Assembly: GCA_026027325.1 (NCBI GenBank)
Contig: JAMSLZ010000008.1
Location: 1,488,001 to 1,552,000 of the forward strand
DNA: 64,000 bases
Reading direction: 5' to 3'
DNA from: Actinomucor elegans
Taxonomy: Eukaryota; Mucoromycota; Mucoromycetes; Mucorales; Mucoraceae
Part shown: in pieces, positions 11,495 to 23,062 of the stretch
How the letters are laid out: each line of letters begins with the position of its first letter
Position numbering within the stretch: position 1 is the first letter of the stretch
The notes under the pieces: generated by a model
Told to the model about the DNA's origin: nothing
The model's database searches: none
What the model saw: the letters and a program-made list of their open reading frames with translations, nothing else
Made by a program: the position numbers and the translations under genes

Positions 11495-12042
11495 TCAAAT
11501 GCTTGTTTCTATATATAATGCTGTGCAAAAAAAAAAAGCTTGTGTGAACCAATAAAAAAATCTGATAGTATAAAATGATGGGACTAGATACACCCCCGAG
11601 AAGCGCCCATGATCGTATCTCCTAATCTAACGTTTTGTTAGTAAAAATTGAACACTATGGTAACTAGACATAGGGCTTGAGGTGTTTGTCTTTGTAATGG
11701 CTTACCATCGTCTTGACAACAAGAAGCTGTTCCTGAAAGTGGATTATAAGCGCCATGATAATGGCTGGCCGTCAATTTAGTTCATTGTCATATTCATTGG
11801 CTGATGAAATTGATAAAGTGGCCGCGGTCCCTACATACAGACACTTGCCCATTCCATTTTTTTTTAAAAAAAATTGGCCCAAACTTTGATCTTGATATGC
11901 AGAAAGTGTAATAACAAGGTATATAGACAGTTAAACGATACATTGAATGGTGAATGTATTATTTTATATTTCTCTTAATTAATATAGCTATATTAAAAAA
12001 AAGTAGTTCTTTAAACTTTCAGAAAAACAACCATAACTCGCA

Positions 12043-12070
12043 AACACACACACACACACATATATATATA
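12043..12070. repeat. Compound (CA)n(TA)n microsatellite
   Basis: CA repeats (12043-12060) run directly into TA repeats (12061-12070), in intergenic DNA. Confidence 0.85.
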
Positions 12071-13764
12071 TTCATAGACGATTGAATATATTGAAACTGT
12101 GATATTAATAAACTATACTTTGACAACGCCCTTTCATGTCCCACACTATAAAATGATACTTTGAAAATTTGGATCTAAGGAACTTATTTTTTTTTGGACC
12201 GATTCTAGTTTTAATTTTACATTTGAAAAAGTGCATATGCCACCAACATGAAGCGCCGTATCTATCAGAGCTTTCATTTGATTATTATATCACATCCTAA
12301 ATATATATTGTAAATTGCATGTATTTAAAACAATCTAGACTAAATAATTGACATATAAATAGCAATCAGCATATTACTATACATCAAAGGCCATTCTTAA
12401 ATTATATTTACGTCATGAAAACAAGATCTACAATAAATAGATCTCTCAATAAATCCATGTTAAATAACCTGCCTTCTATCTAGTTCTACATTAAACCATG
12501 CCAAGACGAAAGGAACTGTTACTTTGTAGTATTTTTATTCTTATGAGGTTATATTCATCTATATTATGTTAATCTATTATCTTTTATCTTGTTAAATAAT
12601 ATTATATATTTTCGTGGAAATTAATAATATAAATCTCACTAGTGGATAAATGCTGTAGGCCCGTCATACGTTGCTTTAATCTCTAAGCCGTCATTTTTTA
12701 AAGATACCTATATTTGCACTTAAAAGCTGGGTCTATAAGTTGTAGGTATTGAGATTGCTGGGTGTTCGATTCATGAAGCTTAAAAACAAAAAGATGCAAA
12801 GTACCTGGATCACCCACTCTTCAAAGCGGATCTTTTTGAAGTTGAAGGCAAGAGTGAAGGTCTGCACTTTCATTTCGTTTTTTTTTCTTTACACACATAC
12901 TGCATTAGATCTATCATTCATCAGGTCTGTATACCTTAACAGGATAGCCTTGCGTATTCTACTATCTGTAGTAAGAACGCCTTTTATTTATCTATAGATA
13001 CATCTATGTATTAGCGCCTGAAATTCAATGCCGGTGATATTCTTGAATATGAAAGTGTAAAAGCGTATTTATCTTAAGGACTAATTGAGAAAAAAAAGCT
13101 TTCAAATCGGGAGAATCTACAAGCTTTTCTTAATAAGTAGATTGTCATCACTTTTAAATTCCTAAAAAAAAAGCTGAAAGCTCTAAATAAATGGGGTTAT
13201 TTTGTATTTAGAATAATGCTGTTCTATTCATTTACCTACAAAATGCCCAACACTCAAATTAGAAAGCTAATTTTATATAAGTTTGAGTAAAAAGCTAAAG
13301 GTCACTGATATGGACGCATCATTCTACATAATTTTAATTTCATAGTATGAAAACTATAATTTTCGAGCAGCCGTAACTGAGGAGGATACTTTATTGGTTG
13401 GCGATAGAAATTCTTAAGAGCATTTAACACATTGATCAACCGAGGTAACGCTTTGAAGTCAAGATAATAAAAACAATGCATAATCGTTCAGATTATATCT
13501 TAACGAGTATAAAAAGATGTTTGAGGTATAAAGTTGTAACATCTTTTTTCCTTTTCAAAAAAGCATTTTTATATCAGATGATTAATTAAATATTTACCCA
13601 TTAAGAAAGAATTGAACTATCTATAGCATTTATTCAATAATCAAATGTAAATATATACACACCATTTTACAGATGATGAGTTCATGTTTTCTGGCATGAA
13701 TTTTCATGAATCTGAGCTTAAATCGTTACAGCGCTTAGAAATATAGAATTTTGCTCTCTTTGAC

Positions 13765-13845
13765 ACACGCAACCTCGGCCAATCTCGATCAAATGCCGCA
13801 TCAGATTAGTATGCCATACTCAGGATGAGTTACTGCATCTAATAA
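13765..13845 (+). repeat. Dispersed repeat family copy
   Basis: Reads CTCGGCCAATCTCGATCAAA, then TGCCGCATCAGATTAGTATG, then CTCAGGATGAGTTACTGCAT. It matches the core and 3' flank of copies at 60.44, 47.22 and (inverted) 27.03 kb. Confidence 0.65.
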
Positions 13846-13992
13846 AACCAGTGATCGGTGGAATCATTATTATTATTATTTTCATGTCAAAAGACTTGTG
13901 TGATAACTTTATCTACTCTATAGTTGGCTTAATTGAAGGCTTTAATTACGTGATATAAATAACGGATAGGCGTTTGGTTCGAACACTTATAT

Positions 13993-14012
13993 TATATATA
14001 TATATATATATA
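13993..14012. repeat. (TA)n microsatellite
   Basis: About 20 nt of TA repeats just downstream (minus-strand sense) of the tubby-like gene stop codon, probably within or next to its 3' UTR. Confidence 0.8.
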
Positions 14013-14050
14013 TTTATTTACAGGTAGATAAGATACTAATAGCAAATTAA

Positions 14051-15070
14051 TTAATAATGTTGTTGCTGCCATCCTTGTTTCGACAAGGTTCTTGTAGTTG
14101 TAGTTGTACTGGTTTTACGTTTATGACCTTTTATTCGAATACAAGCTCTATCACATAATCCTCCCGGCATACAGCAGGGAAACCAAGACCACCAGCAGTT
14201 ATAGCCCCACCAACAATGCCATACACCGGGATCTAATTCAATGCTCTTAAATGACTGAGCAGAAGAAGACCATCGGTTATCAGTATGATTACTATCTACT
14301 AGACTTTGATGCCCAGGATAATGATGTTTTGGATACGTAGAAGATAAACTAGTGATATCATCACCGTCTTCGTCATCGTCATCAAAACTAGTTGTATTCC
14401 AATTGATGATCATTTGTAGATTACCGCCTAATGATTTTAGTAGGGTATTAATATGCTGCTGAACCAGTAAACCAGTTGAAATGATCAAAGTCGTCAGTGG
14501 GTCATCGATTATGATACGAAATGGATTATTATTTGTGGTATGATGATAAATTTCGAATTGATCTTGCTGCAATTCTGATATAACTGACTTGGTGTCTGTT
14601 TGATAACAAGTCAAGGTATAAGACGTCTTTGTAGCTGTTAATTGCCAATGATACATCTGTTGACTGCATGTAAATCGAAACTGTGGAGGTGTAGTCGATA
14701 GCACTACGGCTGGTTGCTGCAAGTGTTGTATTGTTATACCGTGCCAATCTTGATTCGTTAATTTCCATAAGGGCTGCCTAACCTTATTCAATAGTAGTAA
14801 TTGCTCTTTAAATCCTTCTTTCTGTTGTTCTGATTGCTGCTGCTGTAACTGAGGCTGTTGGTATTGAAAATAATAGTATATCTCGTTTGAAAAAGAAAGT
14901 GTCGTGCATAAATGGTTATCTATTAGAACGTTTTCTCGAATATCAAGTTGTAATGAAGCTGATGATGGTAATGCAGTTGTTGGTAATATAGTCGGCGCTG
15001 TTGGGTAATTCGATGGTGGCTCATTACTAGGCCTCTTGTTGTCATTGGATACTATATTAGATGAGGACAT
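14051..15070 (-). CDS. Tubby C-terminal-like protein with Trp/Cys-rich tail, function unknown
   Basis: Single exon. I place the start at the ATG at 15070 (339 residues, 'MSSSNIVSNDNK'); an in-frame ATG at 15133 would add a 21-residue hydrophobic leader, but that stretch looks like a CT-rich 5' leader. The N-terminus is Ser/Pro-rich, then a Gln-rich loop and a beta-strand-rich core ('LWKLTNQDWHGITI' to 'IIIDDPLTTLIISTGLLVQQ') that resembles LURP-one/tubby-C-like folds. An acidic 'DDDDEDGDD' stretch follows. The tail is remarkable: WHCWWGYNCWWSWFPCCMPG, then a basic end. The Trp/Cys cluster could be a membrane-associated, palmitoylated or metal-binding motif; that is inference. Fold assignment is tentative. 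Confidence 0.72.
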   Translation of the reverse strand: MSSSNIVSNDNKRPSNEPPSNYPTAPTILPTTALPSSASLQLDIRENVLIDNHLCTTLSFSNEIYYYFQYQQPQLQQQQSEQQKEGFKEQLLLLNKVRQPLWKLTNQDWHGITIQHLQQPAVVLSTTPPQFRFTCSQQMYHWQLTATKTSYTLTCYQTDTKSVISELQQDQFEIYHHTTNNNPFRIIIDDPLTTLIISTGLLVQQHINTLLKSLGGNLQMIINWNTTSFDDDDEDGDDITSLSSTYPKHHYPGHQSLVDSNHTDNRWSSSAQSFKSIELDPGVWHCWWGYNCWWSWFPCCMPGGLCDRACIRIKGHKRKTSTTTTTRTLSKQGWQQQHY

Positions 15071-15353
15071 TATGAACGAATGTAAAGAAAGAAAAAGAGC
15101 GAAAAAATAAGAAACAGAGGATAAAAATACCAAAATACCTTATGAAGCAAGTTGTACAGAATGTTGGTAATAAGCCTTGCCTTTTAATAGACCTTATTTT
15201 ACATGATAGGCTTAATTAACGAAATAAAAAAAAAAATAAAAAAAAATAAAAGTTTTTTGTACAGTCTATTATCAAAGTCTTTTATACACAAAACTGTCTT
15301 TTTTTATCAATCGTTTTATATAAGTGAATATCTTTTTATAATAATAACATAGT

Positions 15354-16280
15354 TTAAACGGAATCTATGGATCAAACAAGAGATTAGATAACAGAAGCAT
15401 CAGGATACAATTGTACTTACCAGTGATCAACTTGTTCAACTTGGCGAGCTTGGCAGAAACAGTCAAATCAATGCTCTTATCTCCAATCTCGACCATGATA
15501 CCACCGAGAATATCGGGCTTGACCTTGTTAGAGACAAGGAGCTTCTTACCTTCGGCAAGGCTAGACTTTTGAAGAGACTCAACAATCTTGTTCAAAGCAG
15601 ACTTATCCAAAGCCTATAATGAAAAAAAAAAGCAATCAATTACCCAGCCTTTTAAAAAAAAATCAATCCAATCACGCCTACCTTGGCAGAGGTAACAACG
15701 AGAGGCAATTCGTTACGGTGAGCACTCATCAATTCAGAGAAAGCTTCAATAACCTTGGAGGTTTGGTTCAAACGACCATTCTCGGCCAAAGTCTCAAAGA
15801 AGTTTTGGGTGATTTCACTGGGCTTACCAGCCTTCTTCAAGGTGGAAACAATACCTTCCATCTTGACAGCACGGTTGACGGTAGGGTTTTCCAAGAAAGC
15901 TCTGAGAGAGGCATCCTTCTCAACAGCTTGGTTAAGAGCCTTGAGGTCCTTTTCAACAGCTTCAAGAACGTTTTGACGAGCAGCAGCAGTGTAAAGAGCA
16001 GTAGCATAACGACCGTCAAGACCGAAAAGAGTAATAGGGGCCTAACATGGAGTTAGTTGGATATTCAATTCAATTGCATTGTCGCGTAATTACCTTGATG
16101 GAAGCAGGGGCAGCAGCGTAACCACGAGCAAACTAAAATCAAATGAATGAATTAGTTTATCAATTGATTAATAAGTTGAATTGATATTGGTGTTTTCTTC
16201 TCGGCAATGCTGTTTTTTTTTCTATTCTAATGAATTACCTTGGGGACGGAGGTAGCCAAACGGGTGAATCTAGAAGCCAT
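15354..16280 (-). CDS. ATP5: Mitochondrial ATP synthase subunit 5 / OSCP
   Basis: Oligomycin-sensitivity-conferring protein of the F1Fo ATP synthase peripheral stalk, joining F1 to the stator in the mitochondrial inner membrane. Five exons: 16280-16239, 16132-16094, 16041-15682, 15613-15421 and a tiny 15364-15354, total 214 residues (yeast OSCP is 212). A basic presequence 'MASRFTRLATSVPK' is followed by 'FARGYAAAPASIKAPITLFG', 'GRYATALYTAA', and the OSCP/delta domain ending 'MVEIGDKSIDLTVSAKLAKL' and 'NKLITDSV'. Introns are in or after the presequence and all junctions keep frame. The 11-nt last exon carries only the final residues and stop. Confidence 0.95.
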
Positions 16281-17677
16281 TATAACCGATTTATTATAAT
16301 ATACAGAAAAAGAGTGGTTGTTGGAGATAACTTTTTTTTCTTTTTGTGTGAGCCGCCTTTTTTCAACAGCAACCACCACCCCCACAGTTCAATCAGGGCG
16401 GCTCTGGGCCATTCAAACTGATGACGTATTCTTGTCGGTTTGCTTGTGGAATCCAGTCAGAAGTCCGGGTTTAAAGTAGCGCTTTAAAAATGCCCTCCAT
16501 ATTCATTGGATTTCGGTAATTAAACATGAGCGCACAAAAATATATACCAATTACTGCGAATTAGCAACTTATTGTTCCCTGCAATGAAACAAGAGATACA
16601 ATAGATGCACTACCACATAATGAATAAGATGAGCTAATACAATGCGATTGTTTACCGAAATTACAAAAAAAGGTTTTATTTTTGGGTAAATCGATATTTC
16701 ATATAAACCTATACAAATGACTACTACTCATCAGCACTGTATATACATATTTCAGTTAAACATTATTTTTACTAGAAGCAGCAACCCATTAAAAATATAG
16801 AATAATAACTAGACACAACTTTCCCTGAGATTGACTATATAAAGTATATGTAATTGACTGCAACATGACATGTGCTTTGTACTTGAGCTAAATAAATGCC
16901 CTGTTTAGAGCGATTCATTCTTGTAAACAGCTATGTCATGTGATTGAGATTGATTAAGGAAATCTACCAACCTTGGAACAACATTTCAAGGATATCGTAA
17001 AGTTTAGTTATTAAACACCTCGATTTTCTACGGAATATAGACTGCGTGATAAAATGTAGTTTTCAAGTTGTTTTGTTTTATGACATTGGAGTATATATAT
17101 ACGTATTTTTTTTAATGAATATCTTGTCGTTAAAAAGACACGCATTGTAAATATAGATATTTAAGAAGCCCTGAAATTTTGAGTTCATATCAATAGAAAA
17201 TTTGTATGCTCAAGGTGTTGTAAAGTGTTAGCTTGTCATTCGACACAGCAATATTCACACATCAGTGTATTGTGTATGTGTTCAATCTTGGATTATATTC
17301 AACGCCCAACTTTTGTTTTGGAGTATGGCAGAGCTGAAGTCTTACCCGCTAGTGAAAAATCTAGAAAATCCGTAATACTATTAGAGGCATTTTTCTCAAT
17401 ATACTTGTTTTTATATTCCGTAATACTCATTGGTATAGTTTGCTTATTTTAATAAAATAAATGTTGCTGTTTATGTAAAGTAAATCATATTTGAGTGTTG
17501 TACTAATACATTAATACAGTAGTATCTAACTCATTCAAAACAGTTATTACCGCCTATCTTTTCACCTAAAGAGGTAGAACAGTGTATCTATTATTATTAG
17601 TATGATGAGAGCTTTTATTATAATTAAATAGGATGTTTATAAACGTAGGATAAATAGTATAACTAGCAATAATAAAC
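16281..17677. other. Intergenic region, 1.4 kb
   Basis: Upstream region of the OSCP gene and downstream region of the FPP synthase gene. It is AT-rich. A 75-codon ORF at 17225-17452 shows no family resemblance and is probably chance. I see no RNA gene or repeat. Confidence 0.6.
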
Positions 17678-18136
17678 TTATTTGGTACGCTTGTAAATTT
17701 TGTCCATGAATTCAGTAAAGACCATCTTCTTAACACCAACAGATTCATCCAACTTTTCAATCAAAGCGTTCAAATCCTTGAAAGATTTATCTTCATAAGC
17801 CTTGTAGACGGCTTCAATATCAAGGTCGATATAGAGTTGCTTAACCTTGGCTTCGGCTTCGGCGTTCTTTTGACCGTAGTTTTCATCCAGCACCTTGCGC
17901 TGCTCGGGGTTAGCCTTGGCCAAAGCTTGGTTGATCAACCAAGAACACTTGTTATCCATAATATCGGTACCAATCTTACCAATCACTTCAGGAGCACCAT
18001 AACAATCAAGGTAATCATCTTGAACTTGGAAGTATTCACCCAAAGGAATCAAAATATCATGAGATTGCTTGAAAGCCTCCTCATTCTTGATACCGACCTA
18101 TACATGGAGAATTTGTTTAGAATTTTTGTAAAGCAG

Positions 18137-18167
<31 letters not shown>

Positions 18168-19137
18168 ACCATATGCATGGCCAATGCAACAGGAAGATAA
18201 AAGGAGTAGTAAGCAGTCTTGTAGATGACAATGAACTGATGCCTAAGGGTAAAATAAGTCAATGTGTTCATGATTGATAGAAGCGTATCTTACTTTTTGA
18301 TAGAGAACTTGCTCAAATCAACATCATCTTCGGGAGCAGTAATAAGATCACAAAGTTGACCGAGTTCGGTTTGGAAAGTGACCTATTTGATCTATTGTAT
18401 TAGTACCTAAGAGTATATCCTGCTTTGCTTATTTACCTCATGGAACAATTCAACAAGTTCAATATAGTAATCAGTCTTCTTGAAGTACTTTTTCAAAAAA
18501 ATATAGATACAAGATTCAAGAATGAAAGCATCGTTGATAGCAACCATACCAACACCTTCTGACTTGTACCAACAAGGCTGTCCACGACGTGTGATGGAAG
18601 CATCCATAATATCATCAGAAACCAAGAAGAAAGCTTGAAGCTGCCATAAACAAATAGGTAAACAAAATAAGCTTCACACTCAAAATCCACAAAAGCACTT
18701 ACGAATTCAATCAACCAACCCAAGACAGTAGCCTTGAAGATGTCATCTTCAGTAACAGCATCGCCCTTCAAGATACGGACAGTATCAACAACAGAAATAC
18801 CACGGTTCAACTTGCCTGCAAAACATTAGTTTTTTTCTCTCCCTTGTATGTTTTAAAGTTTCGGTACTTACCACCGGGTACATTGTAATACAGCATCTAT
18901 GTAAAAACTATGTCAGTAAAAAAAAGAAAATCGAGAAAACAACATAAAAAAAGAAAACACAAAGTAGATGATGAGCATTGTCATTAGATGATCGCACTTT
19001 ACCTTCTTGGTCCATTCATAGGCATCCTCGGGCATGTTATACTTGCGAAGTTCGGCGAGGACTTCGTCAGCAAGGGTAGGGAAAACCTTGAGGAAAGCTT
19101 GTCTGTTTTCTTCCTTTTGTAACTTGACGGCAACCAT
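17678..19137 (-). CDS. ERG20: Farnesyl diphosphate synthase
   Basis: Cytosolic prenyltransferase condensing IPP with DMAPP/GPP to farnesyl diphosphate for sterols, dolichol, ubiquinone, prenylated proteins and (in mucoromycetes) trisporoids. Seven exons: 19137-19003, 18896-18872, 18815-18703, 18640-18437, 18382-18294, 18242-18170 and 18097-17678 encode 352 residues, the same length as yeast Erg20. The first Asp-rich motif DDIMD is at residues 100-104 and the second, DDYLD, at 240-244; '[10 protein letters not shown]' and '[15 protein letters not shown]' are family signatures. The C-terminus ends KIYKRTK, with the basic residues typical of FPP synthases. The intron at 18169-18098 contains a 25-nt T run. 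The start is the first Met; the 135-nt first exon ends in a clean GTAAAG donor. Confidence 0.97.
18143..18167. repeat. Poly(T) run in FPP synthase intron
   Basis: About 25 consecutive T on the plus strand, so poly(A) in the transcript, immediately downstream of the 5' splice site of intron 6. Confidence 0.9.
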
Positions 19138-19838
19138 GTTTTGTAAGAACGCGAAATAATAAAGTTAAAAGAAGGGGAAAAAACAAGTACTGAGAGAGTT
19201 TAAATAGACCTCGAGTTTGACATTGAAAAATATTTTAACTTCAGCTGAGCAAATCAGATCGGTTATCGGCTACTAGCTCCTGCGTTTGCTGTAGTCCAGG
19301 GCTATTTTCTTGCGGTAAGATAGATCGCTGTATGGCGTCAGTTGATCCATTGGTTACTGTCAAAATAATGACAGCCAAATTTGATACTTGATTGTTGCAA
19401 GCTGCTCAAGTTTAATGATTCATTGTGCATATTCAAATATCGCTATATTTGATTTCGAGTAGGCAAAAGCCACTAAAAGGCTATGAAATAACAAATGCCA
19501 AAAGAATCAAAATATTTCTAAGTCTCTAACCAAAGCTACAGTTTATGGGTAGAATGATCTGCATTCGTTAGGGTTTTTTTTTTCAACTCTTTTCCATAGT
19601 GCTCTGTCTCGTATGCAAAAAGTGGCAATTGAACCTATTTCATTTTTATTCTTTTTTTTTTATTTCAACGCAAGCTTTCTATACCCAAAGCTTTCCAAAC
19701 TTATGAAACCTAGGTTCAACCTAGTAACGCACTTGAACGTAACACTTTTATATATTGTTCAAATGGCTATATATATGTATAAGAAGAAAGTGAATTCATT
19801 TTATAAAAATTGTACGTATGAACAAGCCGATATAGTTT
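19138..19838. other. Intergenic region, 0.7 kb
   Basis: Promoter side of FPP synthase and 3' side of the GDH2 gene, both on the minus strand. Several T runs; nothing else recognised. Confidence 0.6.
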
Positions 19839-22800
19839 TTAATCATCATAGTTTTCACGCATGAATTCAAAGAAAGCAAAATTGTCTGGATGTGGTCCGT
19901 ACTTGTATACAAACTGAGATGCCAATGTTGCACCAAAAATCGCCTTGACATAATTCTCGGGCACTCGTTTCAGTAATGTTTCTATGCCCAGTTTCTCCAG
20001 TAACAGTTTGGGGAAAGCACGTTTCAGCACAGTACTACGTAACGAGCGATTATCCCAAAGTCCAGTTATTTGAAGCTGCTCAGTTAAGTGAACAATTGCA
20101 TTGGACAGTTCATCCGATAGAATGGAGATTGGGATACCTGTCTTTTTATGTTCTTGCCAAAGAGCCTCAAACTCCAAGCGTGCGTTGCGTTCAATGATAT
20201 CTTGTACTTGCTTGACATAGGCTTCATAAAAAGCTGGGGCTATATTGTTTTTGACACACATGTTTTCTTCAAACTCAGCATCATCAAAGGCAAGTGCAGC
20301 GAGAACTTCGAGCGAAGACGAAGTAACGCCACCTTTGTTTGCTGAAGCATCCTTTATAACAATGACTCCGGATTTTTCAAGACGTAAGCGTGCTTCTTGA
20401 GTTAAGAACAGATTGGCACCTTCTACGATATACTTGAAAAGCGGGCCGCTGCCGCATTCAATCAGATCCTTCACATTATCTAACCCTACCGATTCTGGCC
20501 GACCGCCCATAGGTGCAAACAGGGTAGCTTTGGCAAGAGGATTAGTATGGAACATGTTGCGGAAGAGGAGGCCGTTTTCAACTACTGTGCCGTTAGGAAG
20601 AATCACATTTTCCTCGTCCACCAAGACACGGAAACCGTGCGGAGACAGCTTTGTTGTGTCAAAATTACTGATCATCAAACGAGAATTAGCCAAACGAGTC
20701 AGCTCAATACGGTCAATGCCAACGGCATCATAGAGCACGCCGGATCCATCAACAATAGCGATGGTCTTGTCGTGGGAGATCTTGATTTCGTTGGATCCTA
20801 AATCCCCATCTGGACCACCCGTTTGCAACTTTGTCACGTCTTCTTCGTTCAATCCCAACTTGCGATAGATGCCCAAGATGTATTGGTGAACAGATCGCGT
20901 AGTCATACCGTATGTATCGTGTGGAATGCCGCCCAAGGACTGAGACTTGCCTGTAGTGAACGCTTTCCAGAATCTAGCACCACGTTGGCGTGCATGTTGT
21001 GATGCCCAGTCCATATAGTCTGCTGTACCTTCGTCAGGGCCGAAAAACAGAATCTCGCGTTTACCCACGCGATCCACCAAGGGCTCCTTGATACCAGGTG
21101 TATTTCCATCAATCAACAAATCCAAAATGGAATCTACGTACTTTTCAAACGCAACTAGAGCCTTGTCTTGTTGATCAATGTCAAGCAAGATGACACCTTT
21201 GGAGCCTCCTTCGGGCAAGTCCTTGTTCTTGCGCTGCTGTGTACCAGCCAAGTTGTAGTTTTCGTCAAACAAGGTACGCAGGTTGATCGAATAAGCTTCT
21301 CGGTTGCGAGACCGAATCATACGGATACCACCGCGCGCAACGTCACTAAAACGAAGATGGAAGCCACGGAATTCAGAGCCAACTACCAGAAACATACCAT
21401 ACAATGGTGTTGGGTACTCAATCCTGGGCAGGAAGCTTGGATCCATGCGAAACGAAAGTGCTACCTTGGTGGATTGGTAAAAATTGGTCTTGAGTACATG
21501 TTTGTTGAACGTCACGAATGATTCAAAGACCAATTGTTCGTGGTTGTTGGAAGTGACAGACCTGATCTTTTTCAGCAGCTGCTCTTCTGTCAAATTTTCA
21601 ACCGTAGTGAGACGTTGATAGGAGATAGTGGGCTGCAGCGATGCTTCGCGCTGATTGACATAGTGTACCTTGGCAAAATGAGCATAGAGCAACTTAATAA
21701 GGTCAGGGTATTGCTTTACAATATCCAGGATGTATTCACGCGTAAAAGTATCTTGTCTCAATCGTTTCTTCATCTTAGCCAATACCTCTTCATGTAAAGG
21801 GTTATCTGTATCCAAAATATCGGAAAGACTGAGGTATTCCTTGCCCAGACGATTCAGGAAATGCTGAGCAAAGATCCATCCAGCGTAACCATACACTGTT
21901 TCTTGAACAGAAAGCTTGTTGGTCATAAAGAACTGCTGCAGAGGGTTTTTAGGCAAACAGTAAAGGAGTGAGGTTTCCTTCATGACTTGATGGATGGATA
22001 TTTCAATAGGTGGAGCTTTAGCATTAGGTAATGGGTTCAAGTAGAGTCCCATGATAGTAACACCATTGGAAAATTGTTCTAAGAATTAATCAGCAAACAA
22101 ATAAACAATCTAGCAAAATAAAAAGAGCAACATACCAACGTATTTACGGCTTGAATAAAGGTCATAGTAATGATAAAGGTCAGACATGGCGGAAAAGAAC
22201 CCTTGTGTAGTTCGTTGGCGGTAACCAATGATGAGTCGACGCTCACGAGCGCCTTGGACATCAAGCATTTCAATGACAGGACCTGTTCTTTGCAGTACAT
22301 TGCACATTACGTCTTGGTAGATCTTACGCGTATGTTCGGTAGCCTTTTTCAAAAAACTTTGATCAGCCACCTCATTAATGTCTGTTTGCTGCTCAGGTGT
22401 AGGATTCGGGCTATTGAATTGACATTTGGTGACAAAGTAGCAACGAAGCTGCGATGTCATGCCTGCCGTAACTGTAGTACTGGAGCGATACGATTCAACA
22501 CGATAAGCATCAAATGAGCCTGAAGTATCTAAATACTTTTCATCAATTCTGTAGTAATTCTTTAGTTCTCAAGCCAGTAAAAAAAAAAAAAAAAAAAAAA
22601 AAAACTTTCCCTTACTTTCTTTCGCATTGAAGTCCTGTTAATTGAGAAACACCAGGCTGAGAAGAATGGATATAGACAGAGGATGTATCAGTTTCTTTTT
22701 CAAGATTGATATCCAATTCATTCTCGTGCTTGGTAAAAGCAAGTATCTTGGCGCCATAAAGAGCCAAAATGTGATTAGCAATTGTCTCGACTGATTCAAG

Positions 22801-23062
22801 AGCAAAGTAATAATCATCTATACCAAGATTTCTATTTGATATGATGAGTAACAAAGATGCAATATGCTAGATATGCTTTTTACCCATAGAACCAAGAGAC
22901 TTCGTTTTGAACTAGTTCTTTAGGAAGAAATCCAGAGCTGCTCAAGTAATCAGCCACTTGAACCATTTGCTCGTTTTTACCAGCAAATACGTTTGTTTCA
23001 TAACCAAAATCAGCAACTGTATGGGGTTTTATACTGTTGGGGTCTAAATAGGGTCTTGACAT
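19839..23062 (-). CDS. GDH2: NAD-specific glutamate dehydrogenase, large (about 115 kDa) type
   Basis: Catabolic enzyme converting glutamate and NAD+ to 2-oxoglutarate, ammonium and NADH. Four exons: 23062-22884, 22831-22616, 22548-22136 and 22078-19839, about 1015 residues, matching fungal Gdh2 (about 1000-1090). The catalytic half has 'FRMDPSFLPRIEYPTPLYGM', 'GGIRMIRSRNREAY', 'NKDLPEGGSKGVILL', 'ILFFGPDEGTADYMDWA' and the nucleotide-binding 'TGGPDGDLGSNEI'. The N-terminal regulatory half is spread over the three upstream exons. The acceptor of exon 3 (CTACAG) was chosen because it is the one that keeps frame. Intron 2 contains a 26-nt A run. It is divergently oriented from the KLRAQ gene across about 1 kb. 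Confidence 0.96.
22579..22604. repeat. Poly(A) run in GDH2 intron 2
   Basis: About 26 consecutive A on the plus strand, so poly(T) in the transcript, forming an extreme polypyrimidine tract. Confidence 0.9.

Larger units (their letters stand above)
11495..14050. other. Intergenic region, 2.5 kb
   Basis: No complete gene is seen. It holds a T9A8 palindrome (11857-11873), a (CA)n(TA)n microsatellite (about 12043-12070), a short protein-like fragment at about 12795-12862 (see findings), one dispersed repeat copy (about 13765-13845) and a (TA)n run at 13993-14012. The rest is AT-rich with no recognised feature. Confidence 0.6.

Noticed and set aside
12749..12997. 82-codon plus-strand ORF
   Set aside because: A shadow frame over the protein-like fragment at 12.8 kb; its Phe/Leu-rich end comes from a poly(T) tract.
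13970..13992. GGTTCGAAC as a tRNA B box
   Set aside because: The T-arm stem does not form and the sequence runs into a TA microsatellite; no acceptor stem.
17225..17452. 75-codon ORF between the OSCP and FPP synthase genes
   Set aside because: No motif, no supporting splice structure, ends in AT-rich hydrophobic codons.
20413..20801. Plus-strand ORFs over GDH2
   Set aside because: Antisense to the conserved catalytic domain of NAD-GDH.
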